Shown piece after piece: positions 1 to 10,848 of a stretch of DNA of 64,000 bases (its first letter is position 1; the number at the start of each line of letters is the position of its first letter). Below the pieces are notes generated by a model. The model saw only the letters and a program-made list of their open reading frames with translations. It was not told where the DNA came from and searched no databases. The translations under genes were made by a program, and so were the position numbers. Source of the stretch: Candidatus Rhodoferax randersensis (lineage in GTDB: Bacteria > Pseudomonadota > Gammaproteobacteria > Burkholderiales > Burkholderiaceae_C); contig JADKEH010000010.1 of the NCBI GenBank assembly GCA_016718155.1, positions 1 to 64,000 on the forward strand. Reading direction: 5' to 3'.

Positions 1-1480
1 GCAACGGGCATCATGGGCCGAAAGAATGGGCACCAGTCGGATTGCCTGACCATCTTCGCGTTCGACCTGGATGAAACACTCGATGGTCGCTCGGCCCACT
101 TCCCCACCGAGACCGACAAGACCCTGCGGCTGGCAGAGCTCGGCTTCAACCTGGTGCCCCACGCGCGATTTGAGCAGGCGCCGGACGCGGTGGCCTACTT
201 CGAGCAGGTGGCGGCGACTCGCAACGACATGCCCATCTGGATCGATGGCGTGGTGATGAAGGTGGACGACATCGCCCACCAACGCGCGTTGGGCGTCACG
301 GCCGGTCGACCCAAAGGCCAGGTGGCCTGGAAGTTTGACTCTGCCGGTGCCGAGTCGGTGCTGGAAGGCGTGGTGGTCAGCGGCGGCCACACGGGCGGGC
401 TGTACCCCACCGCCCAACTGCGCCCAGTTGACATCGGCGGCACCACCGTCAGCAACGCCTCCTTGGCCAACTACGACGAGATAGAACGGCTGGATCTGGC
501 CATTGAGGACTCGGTCTGGGTCGTCAAGGCCAGCGACATCATCCCCAAGATCATTCCGGGTGACCGAACGCCCGCCCCTCGCCAAGCCATTCTGGCGCCG
601 ACCGTGTCCGTTCTGCGGTGGCGAGGTCGGCCGGCGGCGCATCAGCAGCGGCGACGAGGGCGTGATCATCGAATGCCGCAATAGCGAATGCTCTAAAAAG
701 TCCACCGGCAAGATCCGCCGCTGGATCGCCAGCCTGGACATTCTAGGCATTGGTGATGTGGTGCTGGAGTCCATGATCGAGCGCTTTGACCTGGCCGATG
801 CGGGCGACCTGTACACCTTGCGCGACCGTGCGGAAGAACTGGCGAACTTGGTCACCCACACTGAACGGGAGCTTCGGCTTGGCGAGAAACGCGCCACATC
901 GATCCTGAACGCCATTGATGCAAGCCGCACGCTGACGCTGAGCCAGCTATTGGGCTCGCTTGGCATCGATCACCTGGGGAAACGCCGGGTCGAACTGATG
1001 ATCCAGTCGGCCCAGGGCGCGCTGGATACGCTGGAGGCCTGGCGTTCAAGGTTGCTGCGCGACCCGGACGCTGCCGTGCAGGCTGGCGTGCCCAACATCG
1101 GCGGGCAGATTCAAGACGGCATCGATGCGATGGCGCCGTGATTGACAAGCTGCTTGCAAACGGGGTGACGGTGCTTCCCGACTGAACGAAACAGTCAGGC
1201 CAACGACGTCCCTGCAGCCAAGACCGTCTGCATCAGTGGCAAGTTGCCCAGTGGCAGCAAGAAGGCGGGCTACGAACAACCGCTGCGCACGGCTGGGTAC
1301 AAACTGGTGGATGACGTCACCAAGGGCCTAGGCTTTCTGGTGCTGGCCGATCCGGGCTCCAGCAGCGGCAAGGCGGCGAAGGCGCGCAAGTTGGGGGTCG
1401 AGGTGATTTCGGAGGAGCGGCTCAAGGAGCTGATTGAGCTTGGCCAGCAGACTCCCCATGAGGAGACCGCGAATGGGGAC
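1..1480 (+). pseudogene. NAD-dependent DNA ligase, 5'-truncated by the window edge and frameshifted
   Basis: Ligases of this family seal nicks using NAD+. The reading frame is already open at base 1, so the N-terminal part lies outside the window. Visible in order are nucleotidyltransferase motif IV (DGVVMKV, about 247-267) and motif V (KGQVAWKFD), an OB fold (GGHTGGLYPTAQLRPV), a four-Cys zinc finger (CPFCGG...CRNSEC) in a second frame from about 570, helix-hairpin-helix repeats to about 1135, then a BRCT domain (KTVCISGKLPSGS to about 1440) in another frame. At least two indels (near 570-680 and 1140-1210) break the gene. It is followed directly by SbcD-like and SbcC-like genes on the same strand. 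This is probably an accessory ligase rather than the housekeeping copy, because sequence conservation is only moderate; that is inference. Confidence 0.8.
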
Positions 1481-1531
1481 TGCACGCGGCGCAAAGCGCA
1501 TCCGAGCAGATCGCATCAAGGAGGAATTTCC

Positions 1532-2666
1532 GTGCCCCGTTTCCTGCATACCGCTGATTGGCAAATTGGCCGCCAATACAGCCAGTTTTCACCGGACGAT
1601 GCCGTGGCACTTGCCAGTGCCCGGCTGGAAGTGGTGGAAACCATCGCCCGCCTTGCGAGTGAGCACGCGGTCGACGCGATCCTGGTCGCGCTGGTGACGT
1701 ATTCGACGCGCAAACGGTGGCCGACGCACCATCCGCAAGTTGTTCAACGCCATGCAGGGCTTCGCCGGGCCCTGGATCATGATTCCCGGCAACCACGACG
1801 CGGCGCTGACGGAAAGTGTCTGGACTCAGGCCAAGCGCCTGGGCGTTTTGCCCGCCAACCTGCATCTCGCTTTGCAGAGCGAGGTATTCGAGTTCCCGGC
1901 CTTGCGCTTTGCAGCGCTGTGCGCCCCGCTGACCCAGCGGCATACCTACAACGACTTGACGGAACCATTTGATGGTCTGCAAACCTCGCTCGGCCTGCTG
2001 CGCATCGGCTTGGCACACGGCAGCGTGCAAGGCGTGTTGGCTGAGGACATTGACTCGCCCAATCCGATTGCGCCCAACCGCGCCAGCACGGCGCGGCTGG
2101 ACTACCTGGCCCTGGGCGATTGGCACGGCTGCAAGCAGATCGACGCACGCACCTGGTACAGCGGCACGCCAGAACAAGATCGCTTCAAGGGCAACGAACC
2201 GGGGTTTGCACTGTTGGTCCAGCTCGATGGGCCGGGCTCTGAACCCGTGGTGACCCGTTTGACGACCGGCAAGTTCACATGGCAAGCCTGGCAACACCAA
2301 CTGTCAGTCGACAGCGATGCGGATGCGCTGATTGCAGGCTCGATGCCGCCAGTCCGCGACGTCTTGCACGTGACCCTGACCGGGCAAACCGATCTGTCCG
2401 GCCAGCAGTGGATTGCCTCTGCACTCAACCGAGCGCACGCGAGAGCGCGCAGCGTTGAATCAGACCTGACCGGCTTGCGCCTGCTGCCGACCTCCGACGA
2501 CATCGCCGCCCTCAAGGCCGATGGTTATGTGGGCGAGGTGATCGCAGACCTGCGGGATCGCCAAGGCGCCCAGGGCGACGACGATGCGCGCGATGTCGCC
2601 ACCCACGCGTTGGGCATCCTCACCACGCTATTGGCCGAGCGGCAGGCAACCGGAAGCACCACATGA
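1532..2666 (+). pseudogene. SbcD/YhaO-like DNA repair exonuclease (metallophosphoesterase), frameshifted
   Basis: Calcineurin-like phosphoesterase of the SbcD/Mre11 type, a nuclease that partners an SMC-like ATPase. The GTG start at 1532 is preceded by a strong ribosome site (AAGGAGG, about 1519-1525). The first motif (HTADWQIGR) is in one frame. The second (GDVFDAQTVAD) is recovered only after a frame change near 1690, and a further change near 1722 leads to IPGNHDAAL and the rest of the protein, which ends at 2666. The last motif region (LGDWHG) is present. The stop overlaps the next start as ATGA (2663-2666), showing coupling to the SbcC-like gene. With the two indels corrected it would be about 378 residues, normal for the family. 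Confidence 0.82.
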
Positions 2667-5262
2667 AATTGCTAAACATCAAGGTTGAGCAACTGCGCCA
2701 GTTCCGCCAGCCCTTCGAGCTGTCCGACATTGAGCCGGGGTTAAATCTGTTTGCTGGTCCCAACGAGGTTAGCAGAGCACCCCGTTGCGCGCCATTCGTG
2801 CCGCGTTCTTTGAGCGCCATCGCTCCACCAGTGTGGACGACCTGCTGCCCTGGGGTGAACCATCGGCCTCGCCCACGGTTGAACTCGACTTCGAGGTCGG
2901 GACCGAGACCCTGCACCTGCGCAAAGCCTTCCTGAACAAGAAGCGCTGCGAGCTCAAGGTGGGCGCCACGCAGTACGACGGCGAGGACGCCGAGCACTAC
3001 CTGGCCGAACTGCTGGGTTTCGAGTTCCCCGGCCGCGGCGCCAGCAAGCCCGACCACTGGGGCATTCCGGGCCTGCTGTGGATCGAACAGGGCACCGGGC
3101 AAGATATCGCCGAGTCGGTCGGCAATGCCACCAGACCACCTGCGCAAGGCGCTGGACCAGTCGGTGGGCGAAGTGGCCAGCAGCCAGGGCGATGACGTCA
3201 TGACTGCGGTGCGCACAAAACGCGACGCCCTGTTGACGTCGACCGGTCGGCCGCGAGCAGCTTACCTTGAAGCCCTAGCCGAGCGCGACGCGCTCGCCGC
3301 GCAGGCGGCAGAACTCGATCAGCGCATCGCCCTCTACCAGCAGCAGGTCGATCAACTCGGCACCCTCTCCCAGCAGGATGCCGAAGATCAGAGAACACGG
3401 CCGTGGGAGTCGTTTCGTGCCGAGCAGGCGCAGGCCGAAGGCCGCATGGTTGTGATCGAGGAGCGCAAGCGCCAGCTCGCCGCAGATCATGCCGCGCAGA
3501 CTCAACTCAAGGAGAAGCAGAAGCTGATCGAGGACCAGTTGCATGGTTTTGACGTGCAGCAGAAGGACCTGAAGTCACGAGAGCAGGCCTTGTTGGAAGC
3601 GCAGACGCTGGCCAGCACGCAAAAGGCTGCCTGTGAATCCTGGGCTGCCAAGCGCCTGGAGGCACAGACGGCACATGCCACTGCCGGCGAGTCTCTGGCG
3701 GTTGCGCGACAAGAGGACTTGCGGGCCGACCTGACCCGTCATGGCGGCTGAGCCGAAGCCAGCGAGCGGCGCATCACCGAGACATTGGCCAAGGCAACGG
3801 CCGAACAGGGCCGCCTGGTGGAATTTCAGAAGCTGGCTGGGGAAACGGTGTTATCCAAGCCTGACATGGCCCGCTTGCGCGAGCAACAGGTCAAACTGAG
3901 TGAGCTGCGGATACGCCAGGAAGCCGCAGCAACCCGCCTGCGCTTCGATCTGCAGCCCGCTGGCGTCGTCACGCTCGCCGGGCAAGCCTTAACCGGCCAA
4001 GGCGAGCAACTGATCACGGCGGACTCGGGCTTGCACATCGAAGGCGTGGGCGAGTTCCGCATCATCCCTGGCGGCACCGATTTGGCCGAACTGGCGCGGG
4101 AGGAGCGCGAATTGTTGTCGGACCACCAGGCACGCCTGCAACGCATCGGCGTAGCCAACCTGGCGGACGCCGAAGCGCGGTATGCAAGCCACCAGCAAGC
4201 GCAGCTTGACACCAAACACGCGGACCGGGCCCTTTCACAACTCGCGCCGGACGGCATCGATGCGCTGCGCGCTGAGGTGGTCACCATCAGTTCCCGAAAG
4301 GCTGAGGCACAGGGCCTGCTGAGCCAGTTGCCACCCCCTCCCGCACAACCGTTCGAGACCTGGCAGCGGCCACAAGGCAACATGCGGCTGCGGCTACCCA
4401 CCTTGAGACGGTGACGAAAGTCGCCTCTGAGGCCCAGATGGCCTTGCTGACCACGCAAACCCGGCACGAAAGCGCCGTGCGCGAGCGCGACGCCTTGCTG
4501 AACCTGCTGGCGACGCCCGAGCGACAAGACAAACAGCGCAACACGAATCAGAACCTGTTGAACGCTCGGGCCGAACTCGATGCCTTGTCTGCCAGGGTAG
4601 TGGCTCTTCAGGCCGAGCTGGAGGCCGCACGACCGGACATCCTGGCCCAGGACATTGAGCGATTCAAACGCAGCGCGGAACAAAGCGACAAACAGTTTCG
4701 CGAACGCAGCACCAGCATCACGGTGTTGCGCGCCAAACTGGAGGAAGCCGGCGCACAAGGTCTTGAGGAGAAACGCGCCGAGCTCGCGGTACGGTGCGAT
4801 GGTGCCGCGCGACGCGTGAAAGAACTCAAGCTCCGGGCCGAGGCCCTGGACTTGTTGGTGAACCTGCTGGATGCGAAACGTCAGGCCTTGACCCGAAGAC
4901 TGCAGGCACCGCTGCAAAAGCACATGCAGCGCTACCTTCAGTTGCTGTTTCCGCAGGCAACCCTGGAGATCAGCGAAGACATGACCCCTGGCCGCCTGAC
5001 CCGACCCGGCACACGCGGCCAGGAATCGGGCGACTGTGAGGCAATGAGTTTCGGCGCGCGCGAGCAGATCGGCGTGATCAGCCGCTTGGCCTATGCCGAC
5101 CTTTTGAAGGAGGCCGGGCGGCCCACCTTGATCATCCTGGACGATGCGTTGGTACACAGCGATGATCAGCGGCTTGAACAAATGAAGCGCGTTCTGTTTG
5201 ACGCGTCACAGCGGCATCAGGTGTTGCTGTTCACGTGCCCCCGGCGGCGTGGCGGGGGTTGA
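2663..5262 (+). pseudogene. SbcC/YhaN-like AAA ATPase with long coiled coils, several frameshifts
   Basis: SMC/Rad50-type ATPase expected to act with the upstream nuclease. The N-terminus starts MKLLNIKVEQLRQFRQPF. The Walker A loop reads GPNEV then loses frame, where the family has GPNEAGKST, so the P-loop Lys is not encoded as it stands. Frame changes follow near 2785, 3125, 3751-3785 and 4411. The middle (about 3200-4850) is Gln/Ala/Glu/Leu-rich coiled coil. The C-terminal ATPase half is well kept: signature-like SFGAREQIGVISRLAYADLL at about 5047-5106 and Walker B LIILDDALVHSDD at about 5131-5169. The last residues (LLFTCPRRRGGG) depart from the expected ending, so even the 3' end may be altered. 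About 865 residues if repaired. Confidence 0.8.
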
Positions 5263-5473
5263 GTGTGAGTCCTCGATCAATTGGACTGCAATGAATGTCG
5301 TACATTCTGAATGTGCATTCACCGACCTGGTCACTTCCATTGTCAAGACGGAGCCTTAACTCGATGCGTCTATGAGGATCGATGACCAGTTGGTTTTGTT
5401 CAACTACTGGCCGGACACCACTGATCGATTTCGCGTCGACAGAGACAGTAGCGTCTAATCTCCGGGGGATCTG

Positions 5474-5906
5474 ATGAATGTTCTGCGCTCAAGTCAAAAT
5501 GCAATATGGAACCGCCGTGCCGAGTTTCACGTACTTACCTACGCTGAAGAAGGGTTCGCGCCGCTCAACATTCACACGCGCGATTCGGCGCTTTCAAAAG
5601 ACCAATTGGTTGCGTTTGCGGCGAGCGTGAATGATCGCAACGAGGCCGGGTCGCTCTACCCTTCAGCGCCCGTAAGCGCGGTTCCGCGGGCGTTGATTCG
5701 CGATCTGCAGGACGCAAATGCCTTGCGCCAGCACATCGAGGATTCTTTCGCGCGAACGCGACAAGCATCCACGCAAAAAGGTCATCCTCGACTTTCGTAC
5801 TCCCGTTGTTTCTCGCTTTGTCTTCGACGCAATTGAAGAAGCGATCGCCTGCCCTGAAGCGGCATTCGTTGATGAGTTGGTTATTGTCGATGATGCTGCG
5901 ACGTAA
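5474..5906 (+). pseudogene. Hypothetical protein, one frameshift
   Basis: No recognised family. The first frame starts ATG at 5474 (MNVLRSSQNAIWNRRAEF) 8 nt after a GGGGG-rich ribosome-site-like stretch. It reads sensibly to about 5755, after which the coding signal moves to another frame (RERDKHPRKKVILDFRTPVV...) ending at 5906 with an acidic tail (VDELVIVDDAAT). Corrected, the product would be about 143 residues, soluble, mixed alpha/beta. It lies between the convergent SbcC-like gene and brxL, which points to an island passenger gene. Flanking stretches 5263-5473 and 5907-6131 show no gene. Confidence 0.45.
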
Positions 5907-6131
5907 CGCTCAACTCAGATGGACATGACCCTGCAGATGGCACTCAGCGCGACGCCGCGCAACTGCGCGTTGCTGGACTTCGAACCTGGTGCGCTGCTTT
6001 CGATGTCGACGCACCTGCGATAAGCGCCCAGCGTGATCCTCAGACAAATTGTTCGCCGGTGAACCGGATCGGTTGGCCCTTGAGCAACGGCGCTGAAAGC
6101 AATGTCACACGGAGCTAAATCGAGACTCAGC

Positions 6132-8191
6132 TCACTCCACCCCCAACGCCTTGAACACCGCATCTACTGGATCTGAGTAGAAGCTGGTCTGGAACTTCGC
6201 AAACAGCTCCCCCGGCACCGATGGAATGTCGGTCACGCTGGACATGGGCAGCAGGATGCGCTTGGCACCGGCATCAAAGGCCACCTGCATGCATTCGGCC
6301 AAGTTGCGAACCTGCACGACGGTACCTCCCAGGCTCATGTCTCCCATTACTGCCAACTGTGACTGCACCGGTTTGCCCAGCGCCGCTGAGCAAAAGGCGA
6401 TGAAGCTGGCCAGCGTGAAGGCTTGCGGCGCGCCGGTGTTTTGCAGCTCAACCAGATGTGTATGGAAGTCGCGTTCACCTGGCTTGATGGAAGCGCTCAC
6501 GCGTGACGAGTTGGCCTTGAAATAGTCAAACGCCACCCGCACCGCTTCCCGCGGGGCGAGGCCCGACACGTTCGCTTTACCGGTGCCCGGAATGGACTGA
6601 ATCTCCAGCCGGTAGATGCCGGGCATTTCCGACGACCCCATGCTGATCGTGTGCAAAGTTCCGGGGTGCAAACGGCCCTCGGGCACCAACGCCCCGCTGG
6701 ACTGCTCGGGCACGGTCACAAAGCGCTCGACGCCATCTTCCAGGTCGATATAGCTGAAGTGAACGTCATAGAACTCCATACCGCCGATTTTCTTGAGCTG
6801 TTCCTTCACCCGACGCCGGGCTTCCAATGCGTATTCCAGGCACTTGCGCACCGAGTCTTTTGTGTATTCGCCGTTGGGACACACCAGTTTCAAGAGCCCT
6901 GACGTGGTGCGTCGCACCGCAATGGTGTCGCGCTGGTTCAGGTTGTTGCCCAGCTTGAACCACTTGTCGATGGCATCGGCAAAGCTCTGCTTGCGCATCT
7001 CGCGCAGGTATTCCGCCAGGTAATCAACAATCAGACCGTACTGGTTGGTGAAAAATTCCGGCCGCATCTTGGGGATTTCCCAGCCGGGCACGTAGGCGTG
7101 AAAGCGATCAAAAAAGGCCGAGTCAATCATGGCCTCCGGGAACGGTGCCAACAAGTGCGAGGTCTTGACCATTGACTCCACGCTCTGGTTGATGTTGCCG
7201 ACAAACACCATCGCCGCGCTGGCGTTGATGGACTCGCGGCCCCGGCTGAACGAGCCGGAGGCCATGTAGTCCTTCATGATCTGCACGCCGTCGTGGTCTT
7301 TGAAGTTGATGCCCGCCACCTCGTCAAAGGCAACCACATCCCACAAGCCGACCAGCCCCACCTTGCGGGCGCCCATGTTGTAGAACAGGTTGGCCACCGT
7401 GGTCTGCCCGCCCGACACCAGAATGCTGTTCGGGCTGATCTCTTTGTAGATGTGGCTTTTGCCGGTGCCGCGTGGTCCCAGCTCGCAAAAGTTGTAATTG
7501 TTTTCAACCAGGGCACCATGCGCGCCAACAGGTGCCACTTGACCCGCTCCTTGAAGTGGCTGGGCTCCATGCCGGTCGAGCGGATCAAGGCATCAATCCA
7601 TTGCTCGTCCGTAAACGCCTTGCGCGCCTCGAACAGCGCCGCCATGTCCATGTTGGGCATCTGGATCGGCTTGAGATCAGTCACCGTGAAGGGTGAGCCG
7701 CGCTGGTTCTCCTCATAGTGGTATTTCAGCGTGACGATGCACCAGATGCCGCCCACCAGCAGCTTCTCGAACTGGCGCACATAGGTGTCGGAAATCTCGG
7801 CATTTTTCACGCCCAGGTTGGACAGCAAGGCCTCGTATACGTCGCGCTTTTCGTTCAGCTTGACCGTGACCTTGTCGATCACCTTGTAGGTGCCGCTCTC
7901 GCGTACCTTGGACTTGACCTTCTCGGCCTCGTCCGGGCGCACATAGTTTTCCGTCAGGATGCGCTTGACGTTGACCATCCCGTTCTGGATGGTCGCCTCG
8001 TCATTGCTCGCGCAGTACATGCCCAACAGATACTCCAGCACATAGACCGGAACGTTGGCCCCCTCTTTGATCAGCTTGGTCAAGTCCTTGCGTACCACCT
8101 TGCCAGCAAAGTGCGTGTTAAGCAAGTCGTCAAGGCCGGTGTCGGTCAAGTCACTCGCCTGCGTTTCAGCAGTTGTTGCAGTTGTCGTCAT
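6132..8191 (-). pseudogene. brxL: BrxL, Lon-like AAA+ protein of type 1 BREX, one frameshift
   Basis: Last gene of the BREX locus. The product is an AAA+ ATPase with a Lon-protease-like C-terminal domain and is needed for phage restriction in type 1 BREX. The start at 8191 (MTTTATTAETQASDL) lies 9 bases after the pglZ stop. The N-terminal third runs to about 7516 (HLLARMVP). The frame then shifts into ENNYNFCELGPRGTGKSHIYKE, which holds the Walker A motif. Walker B (VVAFDEVAG), sensor region (FVGNINQS) and Lon-like end (GDMSLGGTVVQVRNLAE) follow to the stop at 6132. The shift fits loss of one C from a CCCC run (CCCTGG where CCCCTGG restores frame). With that base the protein is about 687 residues, the usual size. 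Confidence 0.92.
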
Positions 8192-8199
8192 GTCAATTC

Positions 8200-10815
8200 T
8201 CAGAAATCGTTACCAAAAGCCAGGTCCACCTTGATCGGTAGGCGCAGCACTTCGATATTGGACACCGCGTCACGCATCACCAGGTCGTAGTGCTTGTGCG
8301 GATCGTGTGCGCCAGCCAGCACAGTCAGGAAAATCGAACGCTTGCGTTCATCCAGAAGTTGCGACGAGCTGTCAAAGGTGATGCTTTGCACATCGCTGAT
8401 CGGTTTGTCGCCATACTGTGCGTCGCGCAGGGACACCACCACCGAACGCGGCAACACCCGCTCCGACACCGCATCGGTCTGGATGAATTCAAACCGCTGG
8501 GTGTTAGTCACCACCTTGTTGACTGCGCCCAGCAAGCTGATACTCACATACTTGGTCTTCGCGTGGTCCGCCTCTGTCACGCCCACCGTGATCAGCGGCA
8601 CCACCACCTCTTGCGGCATGGCGCTGCCATGTACAAAACGGGCGCCACCGGCAAAATGGAATCGGCTCGCACCTTTTGGCACCCAGAAGTCCAGACTGCC
8701 CCCGGCGGCAGTGCCTGCCGTTACCGCCGTATTGCCCGACCAAGCCTTGGGACTAGCCCCCAGGTTGCGGCCAATCAAGTAACGCTTCTTGGCCTTGATG
8801 GTGCCGTCGGGTTTGTCGTCCAACGTGGACTTGTCCGCCTCATCCAATGCCGACTCCTGGTACATGAAGCCGTGATCGGCCGTTACCAGCACGGTCGATC
8901 CGTTCAGGGTATGAATGATGAAGCCCAGAACCTGTGCCAACTCTTGCACCGTTTGCGCTGCCGCTTCAAAGGTTTTGGTCTCAGACGCTTGCTTGTCCCC
9001 AATCATGTCAATGCGGTCGTGGTAGATGTAGATCAGTCTTTGGTCCCGCACCAGCGCGCGGCCCTTGTCCTTGCCCAAAGCCATCAGGTCTTCTGCTTTG
9101 ACCGCGATGCCGCCAAACGCCTTGAGGTGTTCACCGCGCTGGTCCAGCGTGGCCACGGAGTGGCCGTCAGCCAGCACGTCGGCATTGGCGCCCTCCTTGT
9201 ATGCCAGGGTCTGGTGCGGCAACAGCGCGGCCATGCCCAACGCCGTGTAGCTGGGCAGCACGCCCAGCATCGCATCCAGGGACGCCCTCAGCCGGTTCTT
9301 GCTGTTGACTTGTTGCACCAGCTCATGGGCAACTTCAAACCGAAAAGCATCCGAGATCAGCACAAACACCCGCTTCACACTGCCGTCAAACAGGGGCAAC
9401 ACCTTGCGGTCGAAAAACGCCTGTTGGGGCGTAACGCCTGGCAGCATCCAGGTGTTGAGCAGGCCCTGTGGCCCCTCCATGACCTTGGCCCAAGCCATGC
9501 TGAGCTGGGGAATGTACCAACCCGAGTACACGCCCTCTATGGTCGCTCGCAGCTCGTGCAACACCGCCCAGCCAGTGGGCTCTACCGCATCGGCAGCCGT
9601 ATGGAAGTGGCGGTACAACTGGTCAAAACGAAACAGCTCGTGACGGTACTGAGCAAACGCACTCGCCGCATCGGCAAAGCTAAAGCCATTCGCATGTGCC
9701 GCCTTCAAGCTAAAGAAGTCGGCGGCAGCGGTCAGCGCGTCGTAACACGCCGCCAGGGCACGCGTACGCTCACTGGCGCTGGCCAACATGCGGTTAGCCC
9801 AATGGCCATCTCGGCGGCGCGCCATCAATGCGCGCACCACATCCATGTTGGCACCCGCTCCCGCCACAATGCGTGCCTTCAAGTCTTGCACCACGCGCAG
9901 TTCCACGTCTTCAAAGGTCATGCACTCGGCGAGTTGCTCGGCACTATGGCTGGCCAGCAAGGTGTCCAAACCGAGTTCTCTGGCCACTGCGTGGGACAGG
10001 GCGTTGTAGTTAGCAAACTGGGCAATGTCGGACCGCCAGCGGCCAATGAATACGGAGGCATTGGCAGCCAAGGTGCGCTCGGGCAACACAAAATGTGCCA
10101 ACTGCCGGGGGGCCTCACCCTCCAGCCCTCGGCAAAAGTCGGTCACCAAGATGCGGATCAGCAAATCCTTCAAGCTGGGGTTTGGGTCTGCATAGCCCAA
10201 CTGCATTTGCACCAGCGACCAAAAAGCTGGCATCAGGTCGTTGGCTGCGATGTCTTGCCACGCCTTCGGCAGTGCCGTCAAATCGGCCACACCGTCAACA
10301 ACCATCGCCGCATAGAGCCGCTGCAGCATGGCAAACAACTCCGGCTGGTCAGAGCGCGTCAACACTGCGAGCATCTTGCCGTCAAGGTCTCGCGCACTGT
10401 CACCAGGTAACACCAGGCGCCTGAGCCTATCTACCCGGTCTTTGGCACGCAAAAACTTGGCGCGGTCTTTGAGATGGTGCCGCAGGGCCTGCGCCACCAG
10501 CCCTAGGTCCTCCAGCAACATGGAAGTCGAATCCGCCCGAAACAGCTTGCCCCGCAAGCGCACGTCCAGCAACCAATCGTTGGTCGGCTCCGGCTCGGGC
10601 TTGGTGCTGTACACCAACCAACGTTGATCCGGCGCGTTTTCAATGTCAAGCTTCACGCGCAATGCCGGGGTGTCATCCAGGCGCACCATTTGCACGCCTT
10701 GCAATTGAAGGCCATCCACGACCGATTCAAATTCGCCGTCCACATCGTGCCAAAAGACCACCGAATGGGTGGCAAACAAGTTGGTCAGGCTGTCAGAGAT
10801 GCGTTGTTGAGTCAT
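8200..10815 (-). CDS. pglZ: PglZ, alkaline-phosphatase-fold protein of BREX
   Basis: Core BREX protein of the alkaline phosphatase superfamily, required with PglX for host modification and phage exclusion; its exact chemistry is not established. The chosen start is ATG at 10815 (MTQQRISDSLTNLF), 7 codons inside the longest frame, giving 871 residues, a typical length. Metal-site-like motifs are intact: ISDAFRFE at about 487-494 and TADHGF at about 645-650. The N-terminal half is a long helical region ending before YSGWYIPQLSMAWAKVMEG. No frameshift is seen, unlike most BREX neighbours. It sits 9 bases upstream of brxL and 33 bases downstream of a hypothetical gene, so all are likely cotranscribed. 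Confidence 0.95.
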   Translation of the reverse strand: MTQQRISDSLTNLFATHSVVFWHDVDGEFESVVDGLQLQGVQMVRLDDTPALRVKLDIENAPDQRWLVYSTKPEPEPTNDWLLDVRLRGKLFRADSTSMLLEDLGLVAQALRHHLKDRAKFLRAKDRVDRLRRLVLPGDSARDLDGKMLAVLTRSDQPELFAMLQRLYAAMVVDGVADLTALPKAWQDIAANDLMPAFWSLVQMQLGYADPNPSLKDLLIRILVTDFCRGLEGEAPRQLAHFVLPERTLAANASVFIGRWRSDIAQFANYNALSHAVARELGLDTLLASHSAEQLAECMTFEDVELRVVQDLKARIVAGAGANMDVVRALMARRRDGHWANRMLASASERTRALAACYDALTAAADFFSLKAAHANGFSFADAASAFAQYRHELFRFDQLYRHFHTAADAVEPTGWAVLHELRATIEGVYSGWYIPQLSMAWAKVMEGPQGLLNTWMLPGVTPQQAFFDRKVLPLFDGSVKRVFVLISDAFRFEVAHELVQQVNSKNRLRASLDAMLGVLPSYTALGMAALLPHQTLAYKEGANADVLADGHSVATLDQRGEHLKAFGGIAVKAEDLMALGKDKGRALVRDQRLIYIYHDRIDMIGDKQASETKTFEAAAQTVQELAQVLGFIIHTLNGSTVLVTADHGFMYQESALDEADKSTLDDKPDGTIKAKKRYLIGRNLGASPKAWSGNTAVTAGTAAGGSLDFWVPKGASRFHFAGGARFVHGSAMPQEVVVPLITVGVTEADHAKTKYVSISLLGAVNKVVTNTQRFEFIQTDAVSERVLPRSVVVSLRDAQYGDKPISDVQSITFDSSSQLLDERKRSIFLTVLAGAHDPHKHYDLVMRDAVSNIEVLRLPIKVDLAFGNDF

Positions 10816-10848
10816 CGCGTGATTCGCTTCAAGCATGGCAGATTGCGT

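Noticed and set aside
3826..5181. A 451-codon minus-strand frame
   Set aside because: Antisense to the SbcC-like coiled coil; no family features.
8290..10410. A 706-codon open frame on the plus strand
   Set aside because: It lies exactly antisense to pglZ in a GC-rich gene, has no recognisable motif and an odd composition (His/Gln/Arg-rich); a mirror of pglZ codon bias.
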